DNA of 64,000 bases from DAIMFL01 sp964372215 (lineage in GTDB: Bacteria > Pseudomonadota > Alphaproteobacteria > Dongiales > Dongiaceae). Positions 50,397-58,920 of this stretch are shown here, piece by piece (the stretch's first letter is position 1; every line of letters starts with the position of its first letter). The translations under genes were made by a program, and so were the position numbers. Location of the stretch: positions 62,001 to 126,000 of the forward strand of contig CAYJQC010000010.1 in the NCBI GenBank assembly GCA_964372215.1, written 5' to 3'. The notes beneath the pieces were generated by a model. The model was not told where the DNA came from, did not search any database, and saw only the letters and a program-made list of their open reading frames with translations.

Positions 50397-51764
50397 TCAT
50401 CCAGGCGCGGCCGGCAGGTCGAGGGTCGCCGCGAGACCGCCGAGCGCCGCCTCGTCGAGCGTGACCTGGCCGCCGTAGAGGTCGGCGATGTCGCGCACGA
50501 TGGCGAGGCCGAGCCCGCTGCCCGGCACCGCCTGGTCCAGGCGGCGACCGCGCTCGAACACCGCATCGCGTTCTTCGGCGGCCAATCCCGGGCCATCGTC
50601 CTCGACCAGAACGCGCAGGCGCTCGCCGTACCGCGCGATGCTCACGCGCACCCGGGCGTGCGCCCATTTGCAGGCATTGTCGATCAGGTTGCCGAGCATC
50701 TCCTCGAGATCCTGACGCTCGCCGCGGAAATCGACGCCGGCCTCACCTTGCAGCTCCAGGGTCAGCCCGCGGCCGGCATGGATGCGCGCCAGGGCCCGGC
50801 GCAGGTCCTCGGCCACCGGCATCGCCTCGGTGCGCGCGCCCAGCACCTGCCCGGCGGCGGCGGCGCGCGCCCGCGACAGATAGTGGTCGATATGACGCCG
50901 CATCACCGCGGTCTGCCGCTGCACCGCCTCGGCCAGCGGGCCGCTCGCCGCATCGGCCTCGTTGACCAGGACCGAGAGCGGCGTCTTCAGGCCGTGCGCC
51001 AGGTTGCTGACATGGGTGCGGGCGCGTTCGACCACCGCGGCGTTGTGGGCGAGCAGGTTATTGAGCTCGTCGGAAAGCGGCGTGATCTCGGTCGGAAAGT
51101 CGCCTTCGAGCCGGGTCGCCTGGCCGGTCCGCACCGCGACCAGCGCGCTGCCGATGCGCCGCAACGGCTGCAGCCCGAAGCGCACCTGGATGAAGACGGC
51201 GGCCAGCAGCCCGACGCCGAGCCCGCCCAGCGCCCAGAACAGGGTGGCGTCGAAGGTCGCGATCTCGGCGTCGATCTCGCCACGCTCGGACGCCACGCTG
51301 TAGAGCAGCGCCTGCGCGCGGCCGGGCAGCAGGATGTCGCGCGAGATCATGCGCAGGCGCTGGCCGTCGGGGCCGTCGATTTCCCGACGCAGCAGCCCGC
51401 CGCCGGGCGGCGGGACTTGCTTCGGCAGAACCTGGTCCCACAACGAGCGCGAGCGCAGCGGCGCGGCGCCGGCGCCGTCGATCTGCCAGTACCAGCCGGA
51501 ATAGACCTGATCGAAGCGCGGCTCGCCGATCGGGCCGTTCAGGGTGAGCGTGCCGTCCCGCGCCACCTCGCTGGCGATCACCAGGGTCTCCAGGAGCACC
51601 ACGAGGCGCGCATCGAAGCTGCGCTCGACCGACTCGCGGAACAGCGACGACAGCACCACGCCGCCGGCGACCAGCGCCGCGGCGATCCACAGCGCCGCCC
51701 CGAGGACGAGGCGCAGCGCCAGCGAGCGCGGCCGCATTGCCAGCTTGCCGCCCGCGATGCGCAT
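50397..51764 (-). CDS. Sensor histidine kinase
   Basis: The 455-aa kinase has two membrane helices (about 15-40 and 150-175) bracketing a periplasmic sensor of about 110 residues. A HAMP region follows, then the dimerisation His in SNLAHGLKTPLSVLVNEAD and an ATPase domain with N-box MLGNLIDNACKWA, the G1-type VEDDGPGL and G2 VPGSGLGLAIV. It lies 4 bases after its response regulator, with which it should pair. The sensed signal is unknown, but the associated PepSY genes suggest the envelope. Confidence 0.9.
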   Translation of the reverse strand: MRIAGGKLAMRPRSLALRLVLGAALWIAAALVAGGVVLSSLFRESVERSFDARLVVLLETLVIASEVARDGTLTLNGPIGEPRFDQVYSGWYWQIDGAGAAPLRSRSLWDQVLPKQVPPPGGGLLRREIDGPDGQRLRMISRDILLPGRAQALLYSVASERGEIDAEIATFDATLFWALGGLGVGLLAAVFIQVRFGLQPLRRIGSALVAVRTGQATRLEGDFPTEITPLSDELNNLLAHNAAVVERARTHVSNLAHGLKTPLSVLVNEADAASGPLAEAVQRQTAVMRRHIDHYLSRARAAAAGQVLGARTEAMPVAEDLRRALARIHAGRGLTLELQGEAGVDFRGERQDLEEMLGNLIDNACKWAHARVRVSIARYGERLRVLVEDDGPGLAAEERDAVFERGRRLDQAVPGSGLGLAIVRDIADLYGGQVTLDEAALGGLAATLDLPAAPG

Positions 51765-51768
51765 CGGC

Positions 51769-52440
51769 TCAGGCGGCATCGTCCGGCGCGGCGAGCCGGT
51801 AGCCGAGGCCGCGCACGGTGTGGATCACGTCGCTGCCGAGCTTCTTGCGCAGGCGCCCGACGAACACCTCGATGGTGTTCGAATCGCGGTCGAAGTCCTG
51901 CTCGTAGATGTGCTCGGTCAGCTCGGTGCGCGAGACCACGCGCCCCTGGTGGTGCATCAGGTAGGCGAGCAGGCGGTACTCCTGGGCGGTCAGCTTGACC
52001 GGCACGCCGTCGGCCGTGACCCGCCCGGTGCGGGTGTCGAGGCGGATGCCGGCGCATTCGATGTCGGCCGAGGCGTGGCCGGCGGCCCGGCGGATCAGCG
52101 CCCGCAGCCGCGCCAGGACCTCCTCCATGCGGAACGGTTTGGCGACGTAGTCATCGGCGCCGGCATCGATCCCGGCCACCTTGTCGCTCCAGCGGTCGCG
52201 CGCGGTCAGCACCAGCACCGGCATGCTGCGCCCGGCGCGGCGCCAACGGTCGAGCACGCTCAGGCCGTCGACCACCGGGAGGCCGAGATCGAGCACCACG
52301 GCGTCATAGGACTCGGTATCGCCGAGATGGTGCCCCTCCTCGCCATCGGCCGCCAGATCGACGGCGTAGCCGGCCTCGCCCAGCGCCGCGCGCAGTTGCT
52401 TCGCCAGATCCGCGTCGTCCTCGACCACCAGTACGCGCAT
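51769..52440 (-). CDS. OmpR/PhoB-family response regulator
   Basis: The 223-aa protein has a receiver with the acidic pair (VLVVEDDADL), phospho-Asp in VVLDLGLPVVDG and Lys in VAKPFRM. It is followed by a winged-helix DNA-binding domain (RDSNTIEVFVGRLRKKLG). It is encoded between the PepSY gene and the kinase gene on the same strand. Targets probably include this operon and the divergent small secreted protein, but no repeat-type operator was identified. Confidence 0.92.
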   Translation of the reverse strand: MRVLVVEDDADLAKQLRAALGEAGYAVDLAADGEEGHHLGDTESYDAVVLDLGLPVVDGLSVLDRWRRAGRSMPVLVLTARDRWSDKVAGIDAGADDYVAKPFRMEEVLARLRALIRRAAGHASADIECAGIRLDTRTGRVTADGVPVKLTAQEYRLLAYLMHHQGRVVSRTELTEHIYEQDFDRDSNTIEVFVGRLRKKLGSDVIHTVRGLGYRLAAPDDAA

Positions 52441-52457
52441 GGCTCACCGGCGGCGGG

Positions 52458-52763
52458 CTAGCCGCCGCCCTCCAATACCTGCAGGACTTTGCCGCTCAGC
52501 GCGTCGACCCCGAGCACGCGCACCCGGCCATCCGAGCCGAGCACCTTGATCCGGTAGACCCAGCGACCGCCGGCCTGGTCGAGGCTGGCGTCGAGCACCC
52601 GTCCGTCGACCTTCAGTTGCCGGAGAATGTCCTTGAGCGACCGGGCTTCGCCGGATTCGACCGCCTGGCGCGCCTGTTCCTGCTCGTCGCCGCTGAAGGC
52701 CGGGGCCGGCGGCGACGCGGCGAGAACGGCGACCAGCGCCAGGGCGAATGGAGCAATCCGCAT
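52458..52763 (-). CDS. PepSY-domain exported protein
   Basis: The about 101-aa protein has a signal peptide (MRIAPFALALVAVLAASPPAPAF) and one PepSY domain, recognisable by EARSLKDILRQLKVDGRVLD and RVLGVDALSGKVLQVL. PepSY proteins are usually periplasmic and often inhibit proteases or modulate sensors. It is the first gene of an operon with the response regulator and kinase. A second ATG four codons upstream could also be used. Confidence 0.85.
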   Translation of the reverse strand: MRIAPFALALVAVLAASPPAPAFSGDEQEQARQAVESGEARSLKDILRQLKVDGRVLDASLDQAGGRWVYRIKVLGSDGRVRVLGVDALSGKVLQVLEGGG

Positions 52764-52901
52764 GAGCCCGATCATCCGCGCTTCCGATGAACCGGCACTG
52801 AACGGACGGTTCCGCAGCGGTTCAGGCCGGCCGGCGCAACCTGCACGGCGTCATGGCGGTGCCGGCCTGGACGGCACCGCGCAGAACGGAGGATGCGACT
52901 C

Positions 52902-53327
52902 ATGTCCAACTCGACTCGTGCCTTTGCGCTTGGCGCCCTGCTCGCCGTCCTGCCGGCGGCGGCGCCGGCGCTCGCCCAGGGTGCCGCCATCATGCCGCCG
53001 CCACCCTATCACCACGACGGCAACTCCGGCCACGGGCCGGTGCAGACGGCCCATTGGCCCAGCGGCGATGCCGATCGGCACCGCCACGGCCTGCAGCCGC
53101 AATACCGCTGGGCACCGCCCCATGACCGCCCGCAGCACGCGGTGCGGCCGCTGCCGCCGCGCGAGATCGTGCGCCTCTTGCGCCGCCAGCACGTCCAGCC
53201 GATCGGCCGCATCACGCTGCGCCACGGCGTCTACTGGGTGCCGGTACTCGACCACCGCGGCCGGCAGGTCCTGCTGCTGGTCGACCCGGCAACCGCGGCC
53301 ATCCTCGGCCGCCAGCGCCGGCACTGA
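52902..53327 (+). CDS. His-rich exported protein with PepSY-like C-terminus
   Basis: The 141-aa product has a signal peptide (MSNSTRAFALGALLAVLPAAA). A His/Pro-rich segment follows (HHDGNSGHGPVQTAHWPS and DRHRHGLQ). The C-terminal about 60 residues have the PepSY-like pattern PREIVRLLRRQHV ... VYWVPVLDHRGRQVLLLVDP. GGAGG lies 9 bases before the ATG at 52902. The His content suggests metal binding, and the gene is divergent from the PepSY-two-component operon, so it is probably a target or partner of it. Confidence 0.8.
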   Translation: MSNSTRAFALGALLAVLPAAAPALAQGAAIMPPPPYHHDGNSGHGPVQTAHWPSGDADRHRHGLQPQYRWAPPHDRPQHAVRPLPPREIVRLLRRQHVQPIGRITLRHGVYWVPVLDHRGRQVLLLVDPATAAILGRQRRH

Positions 53328-53388
53328 GATGCGAGACGCCGTCGCGGGGACGGACCGCGACGGCGCCCGCGGCGGTTCGGCCGAGCGG

Positions 53389-54333
53389 TCAATACTCGAC
53401 CGCGACCTGTCCGCCGACGAACTTCAGATGATTGAGCAGCGCCGGCGACGGCTGGCCGTCCACCGGCAGGCCGACATCGGACTGGTAGCGCCGGATCGCC
53501 GCGCGGGTGCGCGCGCCGGCGACCCCGTCGATCGGGCCGGGGCGATAGCCGCGCGCCGCCAGGCCCTCCTGAATGCCGACGACGTAGATGCGGCGCAGGC
53601 CGGGGTCGAGGCTGTCGAGCGGGCCGGGCAGGCGGTCCCGGACCGGCGTCGCGTGACGCGGTCCGGATGCCGGCGTCGTCGCCGCCGAATTGCGCACCGC
53701 CGGCACGGTGAACTGCAGATGATCGAGCAGCGACCGGCTCGGCTGCCCGTCCACGGCCAGCCCGGCATCGGCCTGGTAGTGCCGCACCGCCGCCACGGTT
53801 CGCGGGCCGGCGCGGCCGTCGGCCGGACCGGGATCGTAGCCATGCAGCGCGAGCTGCCATTGCAGGTCGACCAGCTCCTGGCCCCCGAGCCCTGGTGGCG
53901 CCGGGGCGGCCTCGGCATCGGCGACGGCGATGGCCGTGCCGCCGGCCGCCGGGGCCGCCGACCAGGCGGCGGCCAGGTGCTGTGCCTCGGCCACCTGCTC
54001 CGGCGTCATCCGGTTCGCCAGCTCGTCGCGCGCCGCCGCCGCGCCATCGGCGCCGGCCGCCGCCGCCAGGTTGAACAGGACATGGGCGCGGACATAGTCC
54101 TGCAGCACCCCCTGCCCGGCCGCGTGCATCCGCCCCAGCAGGAGCCAGGCGCGCGCGTCTCCAGCGGCCGCGAGCGGCTCCAGCTCGACGCGCGCGGCCG
54201 CGAAGTCGCCGCGCTCATGGGCGCTGACCGCGTCGTAGTAGTCGGCCGCCGCCTGACCGGTAGCGCCCAGAAGCAGCACCACCGACGCCAGCGCCAGCCG
54301 GCGCGCGCGCGCCGGTGCGTTGCGAATCCCCAT
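53389..54333 (-). CDS. Exported protein with two peptidoglycan-binding-like domains
   Basis: The 314-aa protein has a signal peptide (basic MGIRNAPARARRLAL and then a hydrophobic stretch to ATGQAAAD). A Sel1-like helical part follows (DYYDAVSAHERGDFAAARVE with GRMHAAGQG). Then come two PG_binding_1-type repeats at about 165-225 (LQWQLALHGYDPGPADGRAG) and 255-310 (IQEGLAARGYRPGPIDGVAG). It probably sits in the periplasm on the cell wall. The ATG at 54333 was chosen for the signal peptide. Confidence 0.85.
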   Translation of the reverse strand: MGIRNAPARARRLALASVVLLLGATGQAAADYYDAVSAHERGDFAAARVELEPLAAAGDARAWLLLGRMHAAGQGVLQDYVRAHVLFNLAAAAGADGAAAARDELANRMTPEQVAEAQHLAAAWSAAPAAGGTAIAVADAEAAPAPPGLGGQELVDLQWQLALHGYDPGPADGRAGPRTVAAVRHYQADAGLAVDGQPSRSLLDHLQFTVPAVRNSAATTPASGPRHATPVRDRLPGPLDSLDPGLRRIYVVGIQEGLAARGYRPGPIDGVAGARTRAAIRRYQSDVGLPVDGQPSPALLNHLKFVGGQVAVEY

Positions 54334-54349
54334 GGTGGCCTCCCGCCGT

Positions 54350-54826
54350 CTAGCTGGTGATTTCCCAGGTGCCGTCGGGCTGGCGGCAGGCGGTGCCATG
54401 GGCCGATTGGGTGCGCCCGTCGATCACCACGGCGGTCTGGTACTCGCGGCAATACCGGCCGGGCGCGGTCTGGTAGGTGCTGGTCGGCACGGTGTAGCCG
54501 GAATTGCCGGTGTTCGGGTTTTGCCAGTTCGAGTACTGGCCGTCCGGATTGCGCTCCAGCGCCTGATGCGCGGTCTGCTCGACGCGCATCTGGTCGACAC
54601 TGTCGAGCGAACGGCCGATCTGGTTGCCGATCAGGCCGCCGAGCAGCGTGCCGGCGGCCGTCGCCACGATCCGGCCGGTGCCGTGGCCGATGGTGGACCC
54701 GGCCCAGGCGCCACCGGCGGCGCCGATCACGGTGCCGATGCCTTCCTTGGGTCCGATGCCGGAGTTGGTGCAGGCGGCCAGCGCCAGCGCAACCGCGGTC
54801 ACCACGCCGAGCTTTGCAGTCTTCAT
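54350..54826 (-). CDS. Glycine-zipper outer-membrane-type lipoprotein
   Basis: The 158-aa protein begins with a lipoprotein signal (VALALAACTNS, lipobox LAAC). It then has a glycine-zipper stretch (GIGTVIGAAGGAWAGSTIGHG, repeated as TLLGGLIGNQIGRSLD) like the 17-kDa/RT0821 surface antigen family, and a Tyr/Gln-rich soluble C-terminal domain. It is likely an envelope structural protein. It is upstream of the peptidoglycan-binding gene in one unit with 16 bases between. Confidence 0.87.
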   Translation of the reverse strand: MKTAKLGVVTAVALALAACTNSGIGPKEGIGTVIGAAGGAWAGSTIGHGTGRIVATAAGTLLGGLIGNQIGRSLDSVDQMRVEQTAHQALERNPDGQYSNWQNPNTGNSGYTVPTSTYQTAPGRYCREYQTAVVIDGRTQSAHGTACRQPDGTWEITS

Positions 54827-54971
54827 GTCCGTCCTCCATGAATGGCCGTCCGGGACGCGGGGATCCGCGAGCGGACGGCACGAGTGACGGCAGGAGACTG
54901 TCAGGTCGGCGCTGAACCGCCGATGAGCGGTCCGTTCATCGGGCGTTCAGCTGGGCGGGCTGGAAAACGGC

Positions 54972-56585
54972 TCAGACCGGCGGCAGCTCGCGGATGATCC
55001 GCTGGCGCGGGAAGACGGCGGTGACGCTGGTGCCCTCGCCGAGCGCGCTGCGGAACTCCAGGCGCCCGCCATGCAGTTCGGTCAGCGCCCGGGTGAGCGG
55101 CAGGCCGAGGCCGGTTCCTTCATACTTGCGGCTGAGCGAGCTGTCGATCTGGCCGAAAGCCTCGAGCGCCTTCTTCAGCCCTTCGGCGGTCATGCCGATT
55201 CCGGTGTCCTCGACGGTGAGCCGGAACGCGTCATCGTCGACCGAGGCGCCGATGACGATGCGCCCGCCCGAAGGCGTGAACTTGATGGCGTTCGAGACCA
55301 GGTTGAGCAGAATCTGCTTGAGGCTGCGCGCGTCGGCCCGCAGCAGCGGCAGCCGGTCGGGAAAGCGCTGCTCGATCCGCAGGTCGCTGGCATGCGCACG
55401 CTCGTTCATCAGCCGCAGCGACGATGCCAGCAGCTCCGGCACGTCGCAGTCTTCCTCGTGCAGCTCCAGCCGCCCGGCCTCGATCTTCGAGAGATCGAGG
55501 ATGTCGTTGATGAGGTCGAGCAGGTGCTTGCCGCTCTGGTGGATATCCGCCGCATAGTCGCGATAGTGGTCGGCGCCGAGCGGACCCAGAAGCTCGTCGC
55601 GCATGATCTCGGCGAAACCGATGACCGCGTTCAACGGGGTCCTGAGTTCGTGGCTCATATTGGCGAGAAAGGCCGATTTGGTGCGGTTCGCCGCTTCCGC
55701 TTCGTCCTTGGCGCGCCGCAGCGCCAGCTCGGTGTTGCGATGATCGGTGATGTCCACCAGCGAACAGACCACGCTGTAGGGCCGCGTTTCGCCGGGGTGG
55801 AACAGGGGCTGGCAGTTCGCCGTGACCCAGATGGCCCGCTTGCCGGGCTGCCGGACCCCGAAGACGGCGCCGGTGCAAGGCTCGCCGGTGCGCAGCGAGA
55901 CGGCCGGCGGCAGCTCGTCCTGCGGGAACGGCACGCCATTCTCGCGGATGATCTGGATCGGCTGGCTGCCGATGTTGCGGCCGCGCAGCTCGTCGATGCC
56001 GCGGCCCAGGATCTCTTCGGCGCGCCCATTGCATTCGACGATGTTGCCATCGGCATCGATGAACAGGACGCCGTCGCCCAGCGCGCCGATGATCGACCGA
56101 TAGCGTTGCTGACTCTGGCGCAACGCGTCCTCGGATTGCTTGCGCTGGGTGATCTCGATGGTGGCGCCGACATGCCCGAGGAACGCCCCCGTGACGTCGA
56201 ACTGCGGCTTGGCCTGAGACAGGACCCAGAGCTCCTGGCCGTCGGGGAACACCACCCGGTACTCGAGGCTGAAATGGCTCCGATCGCGGATCGCCGTCGC
56301 CCAGGCCGACTCCACCGCCGCGCGATCGCCGGGATGCAAATAGCCCTCCCAGCGCTTCCCCCACGGCCCGGCGCCCGCGAGACCGGCACGCTGGAACAGC
56401 CGGCCGCCGGCATAGATCACGTTTCCGTCCGGCCCGCTGCGATACACGCCGGCCGGCGACTCGTCGAGCAGCAACGCGATCTCGTCGACGTCGACCGGCC
56501 TCGCCGGCGACTCCGGTGCAGCGCCATCATCGCGGGAAACGGCGGGGCGGCCCGGCCCGATGAACTGAGGTTTGATGCTGCCGCT
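54972..56585 (-). CDS. PAS-domain sensor histidine kinase
   Basis: The 537-aa cytoplasmic kinase has two or three PAS-type sensor domains (about 25-150, e.g. SPAGVYRSGPDGNVIYAGG, and about 160-295, YRSIIGALGDGVLFIDADG). A dimerisation domain with His in LANMSHELRTPLNAVIGFAE follows, then an ATPase (LLNLVSNAIKFTPSGG, VEDTGIGM, GTGLGLPLTRAL). No membrane segment is evident, so the signal should be internal. The GTG at 56585 with GAGGG upstream is preferred over a GTG 30 bases earlier. There is no response regulator adjacent. Confidence 0.87.
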   Translation of the reverse strand, partial: SGSIKPQFIGPGRPAVSRDDGAAPESPARPVDVDEIALLLDESPAGVYRSGPDGNVIYAGGRLFQRAGLAGAGPWGKRWEGYLHPGDRAAVESAWATAIRDRSHFSLEYRVVFPDGQELWVLSQAKPQFDVTGAFLGHVGATIEITQRKQSEDALRQSQQRYRSIIGALGDGVLFIDADGNIVECNGRAEEILGRGIDELRGRNIGSQPIQIIRENGVPFPQDELPPAVSLRTGEPCTGAVFGVRQPGKRAIWVTANCQPLFHPGETRPYSVVCSLVDITDHRNTELALRRAKDEAEAANRTKSAFLANMSHELRTPLNAVIGFAEIMRDELLGPLGADHYRDYAADIHQSGKHLLDLINDILDLSKIEAGRLELHEEDCDVPELLASSLRLMNERAHASDLRIEQRFPDRLPLLRADARSLKQILLNLVSNAIKFTPSGGRIVIGASVDDDAFRLTVEDTGIGMTAEGLKKALEAFGQIDSSLSRKYEGTGLGLPLTRALTELHGGRLEFRSALGEGTSVTAVFPRQRIIRELPPV

Positions 56586-56693
56586 CACGATGTTCCCTCG
56601 CGATCCCCGCGGCACGTGGAAGCGCCGCGTCTCCGCGCGACGACTGAATGTCGGGTTTCCAGCCTCGCCAGCCGCGAGGCTGCGGATACCGGT

Positions 56694-57107
56694 CTAGCCG
56701 ACTGCGGTCGCAGCACCGGCACTGTGCGGCGCGCGGAAATCCGTGGCCATGTCCTCATCACCATAGAGCAGCACGGTCGCGCATTGCAGGGCGTGCTCGC
56801 GGGTCTGTGCCGGCACCCGGAAGCGGATCCCCATTTCGTTGCCGCGACGCCAGCTCGGCGAGGCGAAGAACAGTCCGGCCATCTGATGCTGCAACACGAC
56901 ATCCCGGTCGGCGGGAACGCCGGGGTCGACGCGTAGCCGGGCGCCCCCCAGGGACAGGTCCAGCAGTTCGCAGCCATAGGCGCTTCCGCCCGAGGCCAGG
57001 GTCACCGAAGTATGGCCGTCAGGGCTGTAGCGGTCCCATTGGCGACGGTCGCTCGCCTCGGATTCGCCGTCGGTCCAGAGCACAACCATATTGCGTTTTC
57101 CCATCAA
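56694..57107 (-). CDS. PilZ-domain protein
   Basis: The 137-aa protein is a single PilZ domain that should bind cyclic-di-GMP. The two binding motifs are seen as RRQWDRY (RxxxR) near residues 21-27 and DLSLGGARL (DxSxxG) at about 50-58. The C-terminus is Ala-rich and non-conserved. PilZ proteins usually link c-di-GMP to motility or surface polymers, which fits the flagellar context, but the target is unknown. Confidence 0.85.
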   Translation of the reverse strand: MMGKRNMVVLWTDGESEASDRRQWDRYSPDGHTSVTLASGGSAYGCELLDLSLGGARLRVDPGVPADRDVVLQHQMAGLFFASPSWRRGNEMGIRFRVPAQTREHALQCATVLLYGDEDMATDFRAPHSAGAATAVG

Positions 57108-57744
57108 GTCCGCACGGTCATGGGCGGATTATCGACTGCCGCAGGTTAACGCATTGTTTACAGAGATCGCCAGTTACTCGCCTTAACAAGGCCGCGCAAG
57201 CTCCAGAAACTGCCGTCCAATTGCCCGACCTGGGGCGACGCGGCAGAGGCGTCCGACTCCGGTTCCGGCGCGACGATCCCTGGGTTCCGGCTGCATCCCG
57301 GCGGCGAGAGCCGTCCGCCCCCGCACAACCGCCGCCCCCCCTCGATGCGCGGTCCACGGGCGACACCGGCTGCAGGATCGCCGGCTTGTCCAACCAGGAC
57401 ATGTTCGACGGTTGCGATACCCACGCCGCGACGCCACTGGGGGCTGTCGTTCGCGTTGGATCGAACAACGGTCCGAACCATCAGCGCCACGCGTGTACAA
57501 GTGATTCTGCATTAACGTTTCGTTCTCGCATGGTAGCCTCCGTTATACGAGTCGCGGGGGCCGCGGGGTGGGGGCGCCCGCGCCGGGGATGCCAGTGGGT
57601 TTTTTGGGTCGGGAGGGCAGGGCAAGTGGNNNNNNNNNNCCCCGATTGTACCCCCCTTTTATCGTTGGCGGGGCCGCGGGGGGGGGGGGCCCCCCGCGAC
57701 TCGTATGCCAGTCGTTTTTTGGAAGCGGAAGGCAAGGACAAGTG
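57108..57744. other. Intergenic stretch with assembly gap upstream of the PAS_5 gene
   Basis: Between the PilZ gene (-) and the PAS_5 gene (+) no gene was recognised. A TTAA-CGCATTG-TTTA sequence at 57146-57160, 39 bases upstream of the PilZ start, is one mismatch from a CtrA box. The right part surrounds the 10-N gap and is unreliable: both sides carry a 16-bp perfect inverted repeat and an error-rich near-copy of the same 41 bases. Confidence 0.6.
57630..57639. other. Assembly gap (10 N) in a G-rich hairpin region
   Basis: Ten N of unknown true length. The 16-mer ATACGAGTCGCGGGGG at 57545-57560 is the exact reverse complement of 57691-57706. The stretch 57589-57629 is an imperfect copy of 57705-57745. 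These are typical signs of a contig end at a G-rich hairpin, so the sequence between about 57545 and 57745 should not be trusted. Confidence 0.95.
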
Positions 57745-58275
57745 GTGAAGGAGTTCAAGTCCGAACGCCTGCGCACGGAAAGCGGGATGACGGTCGCCCT
57801 GCCCGGGCCATACCGACGGACGACCGACCTCGCCTTTCTCGAGACCTGCCACCCCCGCATTGCCGAGATGTATCGCTACTGGGACAGCAAGAAGGCTGGC
57901 CGGCACTTTCCCTCGCGCGCCGACATCGACCCATCCGAGCTGAAGGGCTTCCTGCCCGGCATGAGCATCGTCGACGTCGTGCAGGGCGATCCGATCGCCT
58001 TCATCTATCGCCTGGTCGGCACCCGCGACGTCGAGGCGCGCGGCGGCGACCCGACCGGCCGGCGGGTCGGCGAGGACTGGTTCGGCATCACCGCGGAGGA
58101 GGTGCTCACCAACTACCGCACCGTGGCCGAGCAGGGAACGGTGCTGCTCGACACCGAATGCACCAACGTGCCGGAGCTGCGCGTGCGCGAAGCGGGATCG
58201 CTGTACCTGCCGCTGTCGGACGACGGCGAAACCGTTTCCAAGATTCTGATTTATACGGAGTTCGTGCGCTACTGA
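57745..58275 (+). CDS. PAS_5-family protein
   Basis: The about 176-aa product matches the alphaproteobacterial PAS_5 family: HPRIAEMYRYWDSKKAGR, LPSRADIDP-like FPSRADIDPSELKGFLPGM, and the C-terminal strand pattern IYRLVGTRDVEARGGDPTGRR. PAS_5 proteins are stand-alone sensors of unknown function. GTG at 57745 is the probable start, with GGAAGGCAAGG upstream, but it sits inside the doubtful region next to the assembly gap; ATG at 57787 is the safe alternative. Frames continuing upstream across the N are not real. Confidence 0.8.
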   Translation: MKEFKSERLRTESGMTVALPGPYRRTTDLAFLETCHPRIAEMYRYWDSKKAGRHFPSRADIDPSELKGFLPGMSIVDVVQGDPIAFIYRLVGTRDVEARGGDPTGRRVGEDWFGITAEEVLTNYRTVAEQGTVLLDTECTNVPELRVREAGSLYLPLSDDGETVSKILIYTEFVRY

Positions 58276-58301
58276 CCGGGCGGGGCCCGGATGGAGGCCC
58301 G

Positions 58302-58880
58302 ATGCGCCTCTTGATCGCGGCGATCGTTCTGCTGGCCGCCGGGACCAGTGCGGCGGCGGGAGCAGAGCCTGCCGGGCTGAAGGAAGGGCTGGCGGCCTAC
58401 CGGGCCGGCGATTTCGACCGGGCGGCGGCGGTGCTGATGGACGCGGCCGAGGCCGGCGAACCGGCGGCACAGTACAATCTTGGACGCCTCTACTTCGCCG
58501 GCCAGGGTGTCCCGCAGGACGCGGCGGCGGCGCTACACTGGTATCTGCGCGCGGCGGAGCAGGGCTACGCTGCCGCGCAGTATCAGGTCGGCGTCTGGCA
58601 CGAGTCCGGCTGGGTGGTTCCGGTCGACGGCCGCCAAGCGGCGGAATGGTATCGCCGAGCCGCACGCCAAGGCCATTCCGGCGCCATGATCAATCTCGGT
58701 TTTCTCTACGCCATGGGACGGCTGATCGAGCGCGACCGGGTCGAAGCCTATATGTGGTTCGAACGGGTCGCGGCGACCGGCCTCTCGGCCGGCCGCAAGG
58801 CGCGGGACTGGCTCGTGTTCGTCATGCCGGAGGCCGAGTTCGCCGAGGCGCAGCGCCGGGCGCCCGACTGGCAGCCTTGA
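58302..58880 (+). CDS. Exported Sel1-repeat protein
   Basis: The 192-aa protein has a signal peptide (MRLLIAAIVLLAAGTSAAAG) followed by about four Sel1-like helical repeats. Examples are AQYNLGRLYFAGQGVPQDA, AQYQVGVWHESGW, and MINLGFLYAMGRLIERDRVE. Sel1 arrays scaffold protein-protein contacts in the periplasm. It starts 26 bases after the PAS_5 stop, with GGAGG upstream. The partner is not evident. Confidence 0.88.
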   Translation: MRLLIAAIVLLAAGTSAAAGAEPAGLKEGLAAYRAGDFDRAAAVLMDAAEAGEPAAQYNLGRLYFAGQGVPQDAAAALHWYLRAAEQGYAAAQYQVGVWHESGWVVPVDGRQAAEWYRRAARQGHSGAMINLGFLYAMGRLIERDRVEAYMWFERVAATGLSAGRKARDWLVFVMPEAEFAEAQRRAPDWQP

Positions 58881-58920
58881 AACGGCCGGTTCCCGAGGCG
58901 GCGCGGCCGGGGCAGCGCCG

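Noticed and set aside
57568..57744. Continuation of the PAS_5 frame across the N stretch
   Set aside because: The frame passes through undetermined bases and duplicated poor sequence; the conserved domain starts after 57745.
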